A stretch of 64,000 bases of DNA, taken from positions 434,001-498,000 of the forward strand of contig NZ_NOXW01000020.1 of NCBI RefSeq assembly GCF_002251855.1, given 5' to 3'. The notes under the pieces are model-generated. The model saw only the letters and a program-made list of their open reading frames with translations. It was not told the DNA's origin and ran no database searches. Below, one piece after another: positions 1-10,948 of this stretch (its first letter is position 1; the number at the start of each line of letters is the position of its first letter). The stretch is from Rhodoferax sp. TH121 (lineage in GTDB: Bacteria > Pseudomonadota > Gammaproteobacteria > Burkholderiales > Burkholderiaceae_C). A program made the translations under genes and the position numbers.

Positions 1-77
1 ATGGCAAGATTTTCGTGACCAGCGTGGAACGCGTGATCCGTATCCGCACCGGCGAGCAGGACGAGTCGGCCGTTTAA
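1..77 (+). CDS. P-II family nitrogen regulator, C-terminal end only
   Basis: Reading from base 3, the frame ends in a peptide containing GKIFVTSVERVIRIRTGE and stops at TAA 75-77. This matches the C-terminal beta strand of GlnB/GlnK signal proteins, which control glutamine synthetase and AmtB. The T-loop and start lie outside the window, so GlnB and GlnK cannot be separated. Confidence 0.8.
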   Translation, partial: GKIFVTSVERVIRIRTGEQDESAV

Positions 78-99
78 GCCATCCCGCTGCGGAGCAGGC

Positions 100-687
100 T
101 CAGATCTGCTCCAGCCGCGTACCAGGTGCCATACCGGCGGCCTGTACCAGTTCTGGAAGAAGCGCCTGCGGCGTATCTTCCATCTGCACCAGTCCCATTT
201 GCCAGTCCCCCAGAAAGCCCTGGGAGACGCTGGTACGCATGAAATCCATGAGCCCCTGGTAATAGCCCGCCGTATTGAGGAGGCCGATGGGCTTGTCATG
301 GTAGGCCAGCTGTCGCCAAGTCCAGACTTCAAATAGTTCTTCCAGCGTGCCAATGCCGCCAGGCAGCGCTAAAAAGGCATCGGCCCGCTCGGCCATCATG
401 CGCTTGCGGTCATGCATGGTGTCTACCACATGCAATTCGGTGCAGCCCCGGTGGGCCCATTCCTTGTCCACCAGCGCCTGCGGGATGATGCCCACCACGC
501 GGCCACCCGCCTGCAGCGTGGCATCCGCCACCGCACCCATGAGGCCGTTATGCCCGCCGCCATAGACCAGTTGGCCACCGTGTGCAGCAATCCAGCGGCC
601 CACTTCGCGGGCCACTTCCATATAGGCGGGGTCCGCGCCGGGGCGCGAGCCGCAGTAGACGCAGAGGGAGAAAGCCGGGGTGCTCAT
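100..687 (-). CDS. LOG family nucleotide phosphoribohydrolase
   Basis: The 195-residue protein carries the LOG signature PGGIGTLEE and an N-terminal VYCGSRPG nucleotide-binding loop. Members release free base from nucleoside 5'-monophosphates (cytokinin riboside phosphate in the best-known cases) in the cytoplasm. The start at 687 (MSTPAFSL) gives the usual family length; the longer upstream frame overlaps dgkA. The gene is ATGA-coupled to dgkA. The substrate in this organism is unknown. Confidence 0.85.
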   Translation of the reverse strand: MSTPAFSLCVYCGSRPGADPAYMEVAREVGRWIAAHGGQLVYGGGHNGLMGAVADATLQAGGRVVGIIPQALVDKEWAHRGCTELHVVDTMHDRKRMMAERADAFLALPGGIGTLEELFEVWTWRQLAYHDKPIGLLNTAGYYQGLMDFMRTSVSQGFLGDWQMGLVQMEDTPQALLPELVQAAGMAPGTRLEQI

Positions 688-1091
688 GCCAGAAAGCGCT
701 GGCCCAGCGCCGCCAGCCAGATGCCCGCACAGACCAGCAGGCTCAGCAGCACGGCGGCGCTGCCCATGTCCTTGGCGCGTTTGGAGAGGTCGTGCCACTC
801 GGGGCCCACGCGGTCGATGGCAGTTTCGATGGCGGTGTTCAGCAACTCCACCACCATCAGCAGCACCACGCTGCCGGCCAGCAGGGCCACTTCGACCCAG
901 TTGCTACCCAACCAGAAGGCGAGAGGTACCAGCACAAACGCCGCGATGCATTCCTGGCGAAAGGCAGTTTCACCCCAACCCGCACGCAGGCCGGCGAGCG
1001 AGTAGCCAAAGGCGTGCCACATGCGGTTCAGGCCGGTGCGTTCTTTTTGCGGGTTGACCGGGGTGTCAGCAGACGACAAGGTAGGTTCCAT
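684..1091 (-). CDS. dgkA: Diacylglycerol kinase
   Basis: The 135-residue inner-membrane protein has the family motif ELLNTAIETAIDRVG and three hydrophobic helices. It phosphorylates diacylglycerol to phosphatidic acid, recycling lipid left over from periplasmic glucan synthesis. The N terminus is about 15 residues longer than E. coli DgkA. Its stop overlaps the start of the LOG gene, so the two are translated together. Confidence 0.93.
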   Translation of the reverse strand: MEPTLSSADTPVNPQKERTGLNRMWHAFGYSLAGLRAGWGETAFRQECIAAFVLVPLAFWLGSNWVEVALLAGSVVLLMVVELLNTAIETAIDRVGPEWHDLSKRAKDMGSAAVLLSLLVCAGIWLAALGQRFLA

Positions 1092-1109
1092 GGGGGGAAA
1101 GAAGGTGCC

Positions 1110-1643
1110 CTAGCGGCTCAAGGGCAGGGAAGTCACCAGGCGGGTGCCGGCGAGTGCATCGTGCCAGAACTGACGTTGGGGGTGAAAGCGGCTCAACAAG
1201 GCCCAGATGGCAATCCAGCCAGCCACGATGACAAAAATTTCTGGTGCACCAAGTCGGAATGGTGCAACGGCGGCCAGCGGTGGCAAAAACCATAGCCAAC
1301 TCAGAACATAGCGCCCCAATGCCCGACCTTGCGTGACGGCGCGCCCTTTGCTGTCCACCAGCCGGATATTCCACGTCTTCATGGGGAGTGTTTGACCATG
1401 GGCCCAGCACCAGACGAAATAAATGCCAAAAATGACAAAAAGAAAAGTGATCAGAAGTGGGCGCCGCGGGTCGATACCGCTGCGCATTTGCCCCAAGGTG
1501 CTAAACAGCCAGGTCGCGAGGAACGCCACTGCAAACAGCAAGATGCACTCGTATAGCCAACTCGCCATACGTCGCCGCAGGCTAGGAGCGTTTAAGGACA
1601 GAGACGGCAACGAATGGGCTGGCGAAGTTTCGGTGAGCGACAT
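1110..1643 (-). CDS. RDD family membrane protein
   Basis: The 177-residue protein begins with a short polar stretch and an R-R-x-A-S segment, followed by hydrophobic helices around residues 30-50, 65-82 and 120-150, as in RDD proteins. The conserved TWNIRLVDSKG segment follows the second helix. Function in this family is mostly unknown; some members take part in sodium or proton exchange. It lies 18 bp upstream of dgkA in the same direction. Confidence 0.8.
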   Translation of the reverse strand: MSLTETSPAHSLPSLSLNAPSLRRRMASWLYECILLFAVAFLATWLFSTLGQMRSGIDPRRPLLITFLFVIFGIYFVWCWAHGQTLPMKTWNIRLVDSKGRAVTQGRALGRYVLSWLWFLPPLAAVAPFRLGAPEIFVIVAGWIAIWALLSRFHPQRQFWHDALAGTRLVTSLPLSR

Positions 1644-1701
1644 ACGCCCCGATTGTAGAGAGGGCGCCTACATCTCCCCGCGTAGTGCACAAGCTGGTGG
1701 C

Positions 1702-2325
1702 TTACGGCGCCATCACAGGCAGCAGGGTATTCGGATCTATGGCTTGTTGGGCCGTGAACTTGGCGCGGTCTGCCTCTGGCGAGAGCCTCGTGACAGGAAC
1801 AGGAGTGAGCTTGTTGGGCGGTACGGGTTTGGCGCTAATTGCCGCACCTGCAGGCTTGCCCGGGGTCTTTTTGGCAAGATTTTTTTTCTCTTCGGGGCTC
1901 AGGGCCTGGTAGGCCTCCCAGTTCGACGCACGCTCCGCTGGGGCCACTTTTTTGGCTTCTGCAAAGTTCAGTCGTGCCATTTCCCGTGCACGAGGCTTAA
2001 GGGCTGCCCACTCAGCCATACGGTTATGCATTTTGACTTGTTCGGCCGGGGCCAACTGGGGGTAATTGTGGGCCAGCGCAATCCATTTGCGTTTGTGCCC
2101 GTCATTCAGTGTGCTCCAGGTCGCTTCGAGGGGTTTGAGCGATTGTCGTTGTACTGCGCTCAAGTCTTGCCAGCCCAGCGCCATCAGAGGTGTGCTCAGG
2201 GCTTTGGGGGGTGTTACTGGGGCCTGTGCGAGTAAGGGCAGGGGAGCAAAGCTTGCCAAGAGGCACACGAGCACCCGGCGTGCCAGAGGCATCAGGGGGG
2301 TAGAGCGTGGGGCAAGCTGGCGCAT
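1702..2325 (-). CDS. DUF3106 family exported protein
   Basis: The 207-residue protein starts with a signal-peptide-like stretch (RRVLVCLLASFAPLPLLAQA). The DUF3106 core follows, with repeats of the type L-x-P-L-x-x-x-W-x-x-L (residues about 50-130) and helices rich in Glu and Lys. In Comamonadaceae it commonly lies downstream of a sigma factor and a DUF3619 gene, as here. No biochemical role is known; periplasmic location is inferred from the signal. Confidence 0.75.
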   Translation of the reverse strand: MRQLAPRSTPLMPLARRVLVCLLASFAPLPLLAQAPVTPPKALSTPLMALGWQDLSAVQRQSLKPLEATWSTLNDGHKRKWIALAHNYPQLAPAEQVKMHNRMAEWAALKPRAREMARLNFAEAKKVAPAERASNWEAYQALSPEEKKNLAKKTPGKPAGAAISAKPVPPNKLTPVPVTRLSPEADRAKFTAQQAIDPNTLLPVMAP

Positions 2326-2350
2326 GGCGAATCAATCTGGCAGTCGGGGA

Positions 2351-2785
2351 TCACTCGGAGCGGTTCAGCCGCAAAAATTGGGCGAAGCCTGGGTCAGTAA
2401 ATGCATCGGGAGGCAGGTCGTCAGTGAGCAACTCCACATCCACATCGGCAATTTCCTGGGCGCGGAAGTCATCTTGCACAAAATCAATGGTTACCAAGCC
2501 CGCAACGAGTGCCAGCAAGGGCAGCCAGGCGCCGATGAGGCGCCACTTGCCGCGCAGACCATCGCCGAGCTGTAACGCAGCAGAGGGGCCCGACGCTACA
2601 ACGGCAGATGCCAGCCGGATTTGGGCCTGGCGGCGTTTTTCCAACGCCAGCATACGGGCCGCCTTGAGGCGTTCGCTTACGTCGTGGGGCAGTTGCTGGG
2701 ACGCGTCCTGGAGGTGCGCTGTAATCGCACGACCCAATTCGTCTTGGCTGGCAATACGGTGGTTGGCGTGGTGTGTGGCTGTCAT
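2351..2785 (-). CDS. DUF3619 family membrane protein, probable sigma-factor partner
   Basis: The 144-residue protein has a cytoplasmic N-terminal half with an amphipathic helix (SERLKAARMLALEKRRQA), a single membrane helix near residues 85-103 and an acidic tail. It overlaps the upstream ECF sigma gene by 4 bp. Position and topology suggest an anti-sigma-like role, but no anti-sigma zinc motif is visible, so this is inference only. Confidence 0.72.
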   Translation of the reverse strand: MTATHHANHRIASQDELGRAITAHLQDASQQLPHDVSERLKAARMLALEKRRQAQIRLASAVVASGPSAALQLGDGLRGKWRLIGAWLPLLALVAGLVTIDFVQDDFRAQEIADVDVELLTDDLPPDAFTDPGFAQFLRLNRSE

Positions 2786-3420
2786 AGTCGAATTCCCTTG
2801 GCCTTGAGGGCGGCACCCAAGGCATGTACCGCCCGAGAGCAGTGTGTTTTAACACTTCCTTGGGAGCATCCCATGGCGGCGGCCGTCTCCGCGACGTCCA
2901 TATCTTCCCAGTAACGCATTAAAAAGGCTTCGCGTTGACGCGCCGGAAGCTCCAAAATCTCTGTTTCAATCGCTCGCAATGTCTGTGCCCGCTCCAGTTG
3001 GGTCTCCGAGCTTTCGTTTTGTTCCGGGACGCTTTCTGAATGCAGGGTTTCCAGCAGGTCAAAGTCCCCGTCTTCGTTGGACGACTCGAAGTCCCCCATA
3101 GTTGAAAAAAGAGCGTTGTAGGTCTTTTGCCGACGAAACCAATCCAGGGTGCAATTCGACAGAATGCGCTGAAACAGCATGGGAAGCTCGCCGATGGGCT
3201 TGTGTCCGTAGTGTTCGGCCAGCTTCATCATGCTGTCCTGCACGATGTCCAACGCAGCTTGCTCGTTGCGCACGTGGTAGACCGAGCGTTTGAAGGCACG
3301 GCCTTCGACGCCTTTCAGAAAGTCGGACAACTCTTGTTCGGTAGCCAAGCGGTAGAGGTCTTTGAGTGCTGGTTTGTCGCCGCCAACAGGGCTGGGCGCG
3401 CCCGGATTATGGCATTGCAT
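2782..3420 (-). CDS. ECF-type RNA polymerase sigma factor
   Basis: The 212-residue protein has region 2 (YHVRNEQAALDIVQDSMMKL and the DWFRRQK end) and region 4 with a helix-turn-helix (VAETAAAMGCSQGSVKTHCS). An acidic linker (SSNEDGDFDLLE) joins them. It directs core polymerase to alternative promoters. It heads a leftward operon with DUF3619 and DUF3106. The first 20 residues are atypical, so the true start could be slightly internal. Confidence 0.88.
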   Translation of the reverse strand: MQCHNPGAPSPVGGDKPALKDLYRLATEQELSDFLKGVEGRAFKRSVYHVRNEQAALDIVQDSMMKLAEHYGHKPIGELPMLFQRILSNCTLDWFRRQKTYNALFSTMGDFESSNEDGDFDLLETLHSESVPEQNESSETQLERAQTLRAIETEILELPARQREAFLMRYWEDMDVAETAAAMGCSQGSVKTHCSRAVHALGAALKAKGIRL

Positions 3421-3618
3421 CGCCCTGAAACAGGGTAGGTTCGGGGCACCTCCAAACAGGTGCGATAATGCGGATGCAAATCAAAAGGCAAACGGGTCCC
3501 GGTCCGGCGCAATATTCGGTGCGTCCATGGCTTGGATCTCAAGTCCCGACACGACTCCACAAGAGTTTGCGTAGGGGCACCCAAGGTTTTTCGTTAGAGA
3601 AATTCACAAAGGTTCATC

Positions 3619-5406
3619 ATGGAAATTACAAAAGCTGAAATCGCTTCGGCAACCTCTGCGTCCAAATCTTCTGCAACGTCCACAGTGCCCGAGCTGCGCG
3701 GTGCCGAGGTGTTGGTCAAAGCCCTGCAGGCCGAGAACGTGAAGTTCATCTGGGGTTATCCCGGCGGCGCGGTTCTACATATTTACGACGCGTTTTACAA
3801 GCAAGACACCATTCAGCATGTGCTGGTCCGCCACGAGCAGGCGGCCGTCCACGCGGCTGACGGCTATGCCCGTGCCACCGGCGACGTAGGCGTTGCCCTG
3901 GTCACCTCTGGCCCCGGCCTGACCAACGCGGTGACCGGCATTGCCACGGCGTATATGGACAGCATTCCGATGGTGATCATCAGCGGACAAGTCCCCACGC
4001 ACGCCATCGGTCTGGACGCCTTCCAGGAATGCGACACCGTCGGCATTACCCGGCCGATCGTGAAGCACAACTTCCTCGTCAAGGACGCCAAGGACATGGC
4101 TGAGGTCATGAAAAAGGCCTTCCATATCGCGCGCAGTGGTCGTCCTGGTCCTGTGGTGGTGGACATTCCCAAGGACGTGTCCTTCAAAAAAGTTCCGTAC
4201 CACGGCTACCCCGAGACCGTAGAAATGCGCTCCTACAACCCGGTGCGCAAAGGCCATGGCGGCCAGATCCGCAAGGCGCTGCAGCTGCTGCTGACGGCCA
4301 AGCGCCCCTACATCTACACTGGCGGCGGCGTGCTCCTGAGCAACGCGTCGCAAGAATTGCGCACGTTGGTGGACATGCTGGGTTACCCCTGCACGAACAC
4401 ATTGATGGGTTTGGGTGCCTACCCGGCCAGCTCGTCCAAGTTCCTGGGCATGCTGGGCATGCACGGCACGGTGGAAGCCAACAACGCCATGCAAAACTGC
4501 GACGTGCTGCTGGCCGTGGGCGCGCGGTTTGACGATCGCGTGATCGGCAACCCCAAGCACTTTGCGCAAAACGAACGCAAGATCATTCACATCGACATTG
4601 ATCCCTCCAGCATTTCCAAGCGTGTGAAAGTCGACATCCCGATCGTGGGCGACGTGAAAGACGTGCTGACCGAGATGATCTCCATGATCCGCGAAGGCAG
4701 CGTCAAGCCTGACTCCAACGCCCTGGGCGCTTGGTGGGATACCATCGAAGGCTGGCGCAAGCGCGACTGCATGAAGTACAGCAAGGGCAATGGTGACGTC
4801 ATCAAGCCCCAGTACGTGGTGGAAACGCTGTGGAACATGACCAAAGATGGCGACACCTACATCACGTCCGACGTGGGCCAGCACCAGATGTGGGCTGCGC
4901 AGTACTACAAGTTTGACGAACCACGCCGTTGGATCAATTCCGGTGGTCTGGGCACCATGGGTGTGGGCATTCCCTACGCCATGGGTATCAAGCTGGCCAA
5001 GCCGCAGGCCGAGGTGTTCTGTATCACCGGTGAAGGCTCGGTGCAGATGAACATCCAGGAACTGTCCACCTGCCTGCAGTACAACACGCCGATCAAGATC
5101 TGCTCCCTGAACAACCGCTATTTGGGCATGGTGCGCCAGTGGCAAGAGGTGGAGTACGAGGGCCGCTACAGCCACAGCTACATGGACGCGTTGCCCAACT
5201 TTGTGAAGCTGGCAGAGGCTTATGGCCACGTCGGCATGCTGATCGAACGTCCAGAAGACGTCGAGCCGGCATTGCGCGAGGCCCGCAAGCTCAAGGACCG
5301 CACGGTGTTCATGGACTTCCGGACCGACCCCACGGAGAACGTGTTCCCCATGGTGCAGGCCGGCAAGGGCATCACCGAGATGCTGCTGGGCGCGGAGGAT
5401 CTCTAA
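3619..5406 (+). CDS. ilvI: Acetolactate synthase, large (catalytic) subunit
   Basis: This 595-residue thiamine-diphosphate enzyme condenses pyruvate with pyruvate or 2-oxobutyrate, the first common step of valine, leucine and isoleucine synthesis. Visible landmarks are the catalytic glutamate segment RHEQAAVHAADGYARATG near residue 75, the SGPGLTNAVTGIATAYMDS loop, and the cofactor motif GEGS...NN near residues 470-500 (GEG instead of the usual GDG). AAAGG precedes the start. About 200 bp without a gene separate it from the divergent sigma gene; ilvH follows. The name ilvB would be equally acceptable. Confidence 0.95.
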   Translation: MEITKAEIASATSASKSSATSTVPELRGAEVLVKALQAENVKFIWGYPGGAVLHIYDAFYKQDTIQHVLVRHEQAAVHAADGYARATGDVGVALVTSGPGLTNAVTGIATAYMDSIPMVIISGQVPTHAIGLDAFQECDTVGITRPIVKHNFLVKDAKDMAEVMKKAFHIARSGRPGPVVVDIPKDVSFKKVPYHGYPETVEMRSYNPVRKGHGGQIRKALQLLLTAKRPYIYTGGGVLLSNASQELRTLVDMLGYPCTNTLMGLGAYPASSSKFLGMLGMHGTVEANNAMQNCDVLLAVGARFDDRVIGNPKHFAQNERKIIHIDIDPSSISKRVKVDIPIVGDVKDVLTEMISMIREGSVKPDSNALGAWWDTIEGWRKRDCMKYSKGNGDVIKPQYVVETLWNMTKDGDTYITSDVGQHQMWAAQYYKFDEPRRWINSGGLGTMGVGIPYAMGIKLAKPQAEVFCITGEGSVQMNIQELSTCLQYNTPIKICSLNNRYLGMVRQWQEVEYEGRYSHSYMDALPNFVKLAEAYGHVGMLIERPEDVEPALREARKLKDRTVFMDFRTDPTENVFPMVQAGKGITEMLLGAEDL

Positions 5407-5441
5407 CCCATTCTGATCGTTTTGATGGCCTAACCCGCATG

Positions 5442-5463
5442 GAATGTGCGCGAGCAGCTATCA
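5442..5463 (+). repeat. Dispersed intergenic repeat, copy 1
   Basis: The sequence GAATGTGCGCGAGCAGCTAT (first 20 of 22 bases) lies between ilvI and ilvH. Copies occur at 33698-33719 (20 of 22 identical, same strand) and 63397-63418 (opposite strand, diverged). It resembles short intergenic repeats frequent in Comamonadaceae chromosomes. Confidence 0.6.
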
Positions 5464-5543
5464 TTTTTGAATGAATCTATTGTCTGCCGAGCCGTACGGT
5501 TACCGCCGTACGGGGAGGGCAGCGAAAAGAGGAATCACTTTTC

Positions 5544-6035
5544 ATGAAACACATCATTGCAGTTTTGCTGGAGAACGAGCCCGGCGCTCTTTCCCGCGTG
5601 GTTGGCCTGTTCTCGGCCCGTGGTTACAACATTGAATCCCTGACAGTGGCTCCCACGGAAGACGCTAGTCTGTCGCGCATGACCATCCAGACAACGGGTT
5701 CGGATGACGTGATCGAGCAGATCACCAAGCACCTGAACCGCCTCATCGAGGTCGTCAAGGTGGTGGACCTCACCGAAGGCGCCTACATCGAGCGTGAACT
5801 CATGATGGTCAAGGTGCGTGCGGTGGGCAAGGAGCGTGAAGAGATGAAGCGCATGGCGGATATCTTTCGCGGCCGCATCATCGACGTCACCGAGAAAAGC
5901 TACACCATTGAACTCACAGGCGATCAGTCCAAGAACGACGCATTCCTCGAAGCCATCGAGCGTGCGGCGATTCTGGAAACGGTGCGCACCGGTTCCAGCG
6001 GTATTGGCCGGGGTGAGAGAATCCTGCGGGTTTAG
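5544..6035 (+). CDS. ilvH: Acetolactate synthase, small (regulatory) subunit
   Basis: The 163-residue protein starts with an ACT domain (HIIAVLLENEPGALSRVVGL), the valine-binding module that gives feedback control, and ends with the ALS_ss C-terminal domain. It binds and stimulates the large subunit encoded upstream. AAAAGAGGAA precedes the start. The order large - small - ilvC is the usual Burkholderiales arrangement. Confidence 0.95.
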   Translation: MKHIIAVLLENEPGALSRVVGLFSARGYNIESLTVAPTEDASLSRMTIQTTGSDDVIEQITKHLNRLIEVVKVVDLTEGAYIERELMMVKVRAVGKEREEMKRMADIFRGRIIDVTEKSYTIELTGDQSKNDAFLEAIERAAILETVRTGSSGIGRGERILRV

Positions 6036-6057
6036 TTTGTCAGGTCCGAGCGCGCGT

Positions 6058-7180
<1,123 letters not shown>

Positions 7181-7197
7181 TACTCGCGTGATAGGTG

Positions 7198-7223
7198 AAA
7201 AGGCCACTTCGGTGGCCTTTTCC
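7198..7223 (+). terminator. Rho-independent terminator of the ilv genes
   Basis: The stem GGCCAC-TTCG-GTGGCC (7202-7217) has a stable tetraloop, is preceded by AAAA and followed by TTTTCCTTTT, 21 bp after the ilvC stop. The A-run also gives it some potential on the minus strand. Confidence 0.9.
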
Positions 7224-7341
7224 TTTTATGGGACATGTGCTTTTGCACGCTTGGGCTGCCTTACACTGGCATATGTTGGTGGCGTGAAGCCTTCCTGGGT
7301 CAATGGGGCCTGGAATGCTTGGCAGCGATCAAGGAGAAACT

Positions 7342-8187
7342 ATGCATGACGGTTCTGATTTAAAGGACAACAGCCCGGAAGGCGTTGTCATTCGCAAGCG
7401 GCGCAAGGGCATTTATGTGTTGCCCAATCTGTTTACGCTGGCGGCTTTGTTTGGTGGCTTTTATGCCATTGTGATGGCCATTAATGGTCGTTTCGACCAA
7501 GCAGCCGTGGGCATTTTTTGCGCAATGGTGCTGGATAGTTTGGATGGCCGTGTGGCACGTATGACCAACACGCAGAGTGCGTTTGGTGAGCAAATGGATT
7601 CGCTGTCTGACATGGTGTCCTTCGGTGCAGCGCCAGCCATTATTTCCTATGTGTGGGCCTTGCAAGGCCTGGGGCGCTGGGGCTGGATTGCCGCCTTTGT
7701 GTACTGTGCCTGCGCCGCACTGCGGCTGGCGCGCTTCAATGTGAATACGACTGTGGTGGACAAGCGCTACTTCCAGGGCTTGCCCTCACCCGCGGCGGCG
7801 GCATTGGTTGCCGGGTTTATTTGGTTGCTGACCGAGAATGGCCTGAAGGGCACTGGTGTGCTGGAGTTGGGGGCACTTGCCTTGTCCGTGCCGTGGGTGA
7901 TGTTTGTGCTGGCCCTGTATGCCGGTCTCACCATGGTTACGAATGTGCCCTTCTACAGTTTCAAGGATGTCAGCATGAAGAAGAGCGTGCCGTTTGCTGT
8001 GATCGTGATGATTGCGCTGGGCATTGCCGTCATCAACATTGATCCGCCAACCGTGATGTTTGGCGTGTTTGTGGTGTATGGCCTAAGTGGGTACGTGGTG
8101 TATGCCGTGCGGCGTGCACGTGGTGTACGCACCAGTGTGATCAGCACCTCCACCGACGAGCCCGAAGAGCGCGGCTTACACATGTGA
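7342..8187 (+). CDS. pssA: CDP-diacylglycerol-serine O-phosphatidyltransferase
   Basis: The 281-residue membrane protein makes phosphatidylserine, precursor of phosphatidylethanolamine. The CDP-alcohol phosphotransferase motif D-G-x2-A-R-x8-G-x3-D-x3-D is complete in the segment from [12 protein letters not shown] to MDSLSD (residues about 60-85). Six or more hydrophobic helices follow. AAGGAGA before ATG 7342 fixes the start. It sits between ilvC and leuA, as in many Burkholderiales. Confidence 0.93.
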   Translation: MHDGSDLKDNSPEGVVIRKRRKGIYVLPNLFTLAALFGGFYAIVMAINGRFDQAAVGIFCAMVLDSLDGRVARMTNTQSAFGEQMDSLSDMVSFGAAPAIISYVWALQGLGRWGWIAAFVYCACAALRLARFNVNTTVVDKRYFQGLPSPAAAALVAGFIWLLTENGLKGTGVLELGALALSVPWVMFVLALYAGLTMVTNVPFYSFKDVSMKKSVPFAVIVMIALGIAVINIDPPTVMFGVFVVYGLSGYVVYAVRRARGVRTSVISTSTDEPEERGLHM

Positions 8188-8210
8188 ATGAAAGAATGAG
8201 GAGTAGCGGT

Positions 8211-9749
8211 ATGGCAGACAAACTGATTATTTTTGACACAACCTTGCGCGATGGCGAGCAGTCGCCCGGTGCGTCCATGACTCGCGACGAGAAGCTGCGC
8301 ATTGCGCGCCAGCTGGAGCGCTTGAAGGTGGACGTCATCGAGGCTGGTTTTGCTGCCAGCTCGAATGGTGATTTTGAAGCGGTGCAGCTGATTGCCAACA
8401 CTATCAAGGACTCCACCATCTGCTCCTTGTCTCGCGCTAATGATCGGGACATCTCGCGTGCGGCCGAGGCCCTCAAGGGCGCGAATAGCGCACGTATTCA
8501 CACTTTTATCGCCACTTCACCATTGCACATGGAGAAGAAGCTGCGCATGACCCCAGAGCAGGTCTTGGAGCAGGCCAAGCGGTCCGTACGTTTTGCGCGC
8601 AATCTGGTGGCCGATATTGAATTCAGTCCCGAAGACGGTTACCGAAGCGATGTAGATTTTCTGTGTCGTGTGCTGGAGGCGGTGATCGCCGAAGGTGCAA
8701 CCACCATCAATGTGCCGGACACCGTGGGCTATGCGATTCCTGAGTTGTACGGCAATTTCATCAAGACGCTGCGCGAACGGATTCCCAATTCCGATAAGGC
8801 CATCTGGTCCGTGCATTGTCACAATGACTTGGGCATGGCGGTGGCCAATTCTTTGGCGGGTGTCAAGATCGGCGGCGCTCGCCAGGTGGAGTGCACGATC
8901 AATGGTCTGGGAGAGCGTGCCGGCAACTGCAGTCTTGAGGAAATTGTGATGGCCGTGAAGACGCGTCGCGACTACTTCGGTTTGGACTTGGGGGTTGATG
9001 CAACCCATATCCTGGCTGCCAGCCGCATGGTGAGCCAAACCACGGGTTTCGTGGTGCAACCCAACAAGGCCGTAGTGGGGGCAAATGCGTTTGCCCACGC
9101 GTCTGGCATTCACCAAGACGGTGTGCTTAAGGCACGCGATACCTACGAAATCATGCGTGCCGAAGACGTGGGTTGGACTGCGAACAAGATCGTGTTGGGC
9201 AAGCTCAGTGGGCGCAACGCCTTCAAACAACGCCTGCAGGAGCTGGGTGTTCAGCTGGAGAGCGAAGCCGAAATCAACGCGGCTTTCGCGCGCTTCAAGG
9301 AGCTGGCCGACCGCAAGAGCGATATTTTTGATGAGGATATCTTGGCGCTGGTCAGTGACGACAGCGTGACGCTGGACAAGGAGCAGTACAGCTTCGTGTC
9401 GCTGTCGCAGCACAGCGAGACCGGCGAGCGCCCGCATGCTGCAGTGGTGTTTACGGTGGCGGGCAAAGAGGTCAAAAGCAATTCGGATGGCAATGGGCCG
9501 GTGGATGCTTCCCTGAAAGCGATCGAAGCCCACGTGCAAAGTGGAGCGGAGATGGTGCTGTACTCGGTGAACGCCATCAGCGGATCCACCGAAAGCCAAG
9601 GCGAGGTGACAGTGCGCTTGCAGAACAGTGGCCGTGTGGTTAATGGCGTGGGATCGGACCCTGACATCGTGGTGGCTTCGGCCAAGGCCTATTTGAGTGC
9701 CTTGAACAAGCTGCAAAGCAAGTCCGACCGGGTCGCCGCCCAAGGATGA
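8211..9749 (+). CDS. leuA: 2-isopropylmalate synthase
   Basis: This 512-residue enzyme joins acetyl-CoA and 2-oxoisovalerate, the first committed step of leucine synthesis. It shows the catalytic [12 protein letters not shown] motif at the N terminus, the metal-binding [13 protein letters not shown] motif near residue 200, [13 protein letters not shown], and a C-terminal LeuA allosteric domain ending near residue 500. GAGGAG before ATG 8211 decides the start. It lies 23 bp after pssA, so co-transcription is likely. Confidence 0.96.
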   Translation: MADKLIIFDTTLRDGEQSPGASMTRDEKLRIARQLERLKVDVIEAGFAASSNGDFEAVQLIANTIKDSTICSLSRANDRDISRAAEALKGANSARIHTFIATSPLHMEKKLRMTPEQVLEQAKRSVRFARNLVADIEFSPEDGYRSDVDFLCRVLEAVIAEGATTINVPDTVGYAIPELYGNFIKTLRERIPNSDKAIWSVHCHNDLGMAVANSLAGVKIGGARQVECTINGLGERAGNCSLEEIVMAVKTRRDYFGLDLGVDATHILAASRMVSQTTGFVVQPNKAVVGANAFAHASGIHQDGVLKARDTYEIMRAEDVGWTANKIVLGKLSGRNAFKQRLQELGVQLESEAEINAAFARFKELADRKSDIFDEDILALVSDDSVTLDKEQYSFVSLSQHSETGERPHAAVVFTVAGKEVKSNSDGNGPVDASLKAIEAHVQSGAEMVLYSVNAISGSTESQGEVTVRLQNSGRVVNGVGSDPDIVVASAKAYLSALNKLQSKSDRVAAQG

Positions 9750-9880
9750 GCCCCTGACTCAAAATATTCTTGAGGTTTGCCCCGCAAGTTGTTGATCTAA
9801 CATAAGTTTTCTGTTTAAACTGTGTCCATAACTGTTGGGTGCGTAGGGAAATTCATGTTTCCCTACTTCTGGAAGGACTT

Positions 9881-10936
9881 ATGTTGAAACGCAGACTTAT
9901 GCAACTTTGTGTCGGCGGCTTGGTGGCTGCTTGCATGTTTTTGCCACAAGATGGGTCGGCCGCCCAGCGCAAGAAGACGAGTGCCACCCAAACAGTAGCC
10001 AAAAAATCTTTGGCCAAAAAATCTTTGGCCAAAAAAGCAGCGGTCAAAAAAACGGCTCGACCCAAGACCGTCCGCAAGGTCGTTGCTGTTGCGCCGCCGC
10101 GTCCCTCCTACGGCCAATTGGCTGGTCTGCATGGCATGCAGGACGAATTGGATCTCAGGTCCAGCGTAGCGCTCGTGGTGGACCAAGATACCAACGAGGT
10201 CTTGTTCAGCAAAAACGAGTCTGCTGTGTTGCCCATCGCCTCCATCACCAAGCTGATGACCGGTGTGTTGATCAGCGAGGCCCAGTTGCCGATGGATGAA
10301 ATGATCACCATTACCCAGGCCGACGTGGATACCGAGAAGGGTAGCTCATCGCGGTTGCGCGTTGGTACTGAGTTGAGTCGGGGGGAGTTGCTGCATTTGG
10401 CTTTGATGGCCAGCGAGAATCGTGCTGCGCATGCTTTGGGTCGCACTTTCCCTGGCGGACTGCAGTTGTTTGTCAACCAGATGAACATCAAGGCTAAGCT
10501 GATGGGCATGCAGGACACCCGCTATGTTGAGCCGACCGGTTTGTCCAGCAAAAACCAGTCCAGCGCCAAAGATTTGGCCACCTTGGTGAACTATGCCCAC
10601 AGTGACCCTGTGTTGCGCGAGTTGTCCACCTCTACCGGCCACCAAGTGGCGGTTGGCAATCGCACACTGCAGTACAACAACACCAATCGCTTGGTCAAAA
10701 ATCCGTCGTGGGACATCGGTCTCCAAAAGACCGGCTACATCACCGAAGCGGGTCAGTGCTTGGTGATGCAGGCCAAGGTGGCGGGTCGCAAATTGATCAT
10801 GGTGTTTTTGGATTCTGCAGGCAAGCTCAGTCGCATCGGTGATGCTGAGCGGGTGCGTAAGTGGGTGGAATCCAACCATTCACCTTCTGTGCGTGCAGCG
10901 CCTTTGGCCAGCCGCGAGCACGCACGCCGCGGCTAA
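9881..10936 (+). CDS. pbpG: D-alanyl-D-alanine endopeptidase (PBP7-like)
   Basis: The 351-residue serine peptidase of family S11 has all three active-site motifs: S-x-x-K in ASITKLMTG, S-x-N in MASENRAA and KTG in LQKTGYITEAG. A signal peptide (residues 1-28) is followed by a Lys/Ala-rich linker built from a tandem 15-bp repeat (AAAAAATCTTTGGCC twice). It cuts peptidoglycan cross-links in the periplasm. GGAAGGA precedes ATG 9881. It converges with the iclR-type gene, leaving 12 bp. Confidence 0.92.
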   Translation: MLKRRLMQLCVGGLVAACMFLPQDGSAAQRKKTSATQTVAKKSLAKKSLAKKAAVKKTARPKTVRKVVAVAPPRPSYGQLAGLHGMQDELDLRSSVALVVDQDTNEVLFSKNESAVLPIASITKLMTGVLISEAQLPMDEMITITQADVDTEKGSSSRLRVGTELSRGELLHLALMASENRAAHALGRTFPGGLQLFVNQMNIKAKLMGMQDTRYVEPTGLSSKNQSSAKDLATLVNYAHSDPVLRELSTSTGHQVAVGNRTLQYNNTNRLVKNPSWDIGLQKTGYITEAGQCLVMQAKVAGRKLIMVFLDSAGKLSRIGDAERVRKWVESNHSPSVRAAPLASREHARRG

Positions 10937-10948
10937 AAGTCCTCAGTT

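Noticed and set aside
3775..5229. 484-codon open frame antisense to ilvI
   Set aside because: Codon-aligned shadow of a highly conserved gene; His/Gly/Val-rich product without domains. It also shows that an open antisense frame alone is weak evidence, so the intein nuclease call rests on its recognisable motifs.
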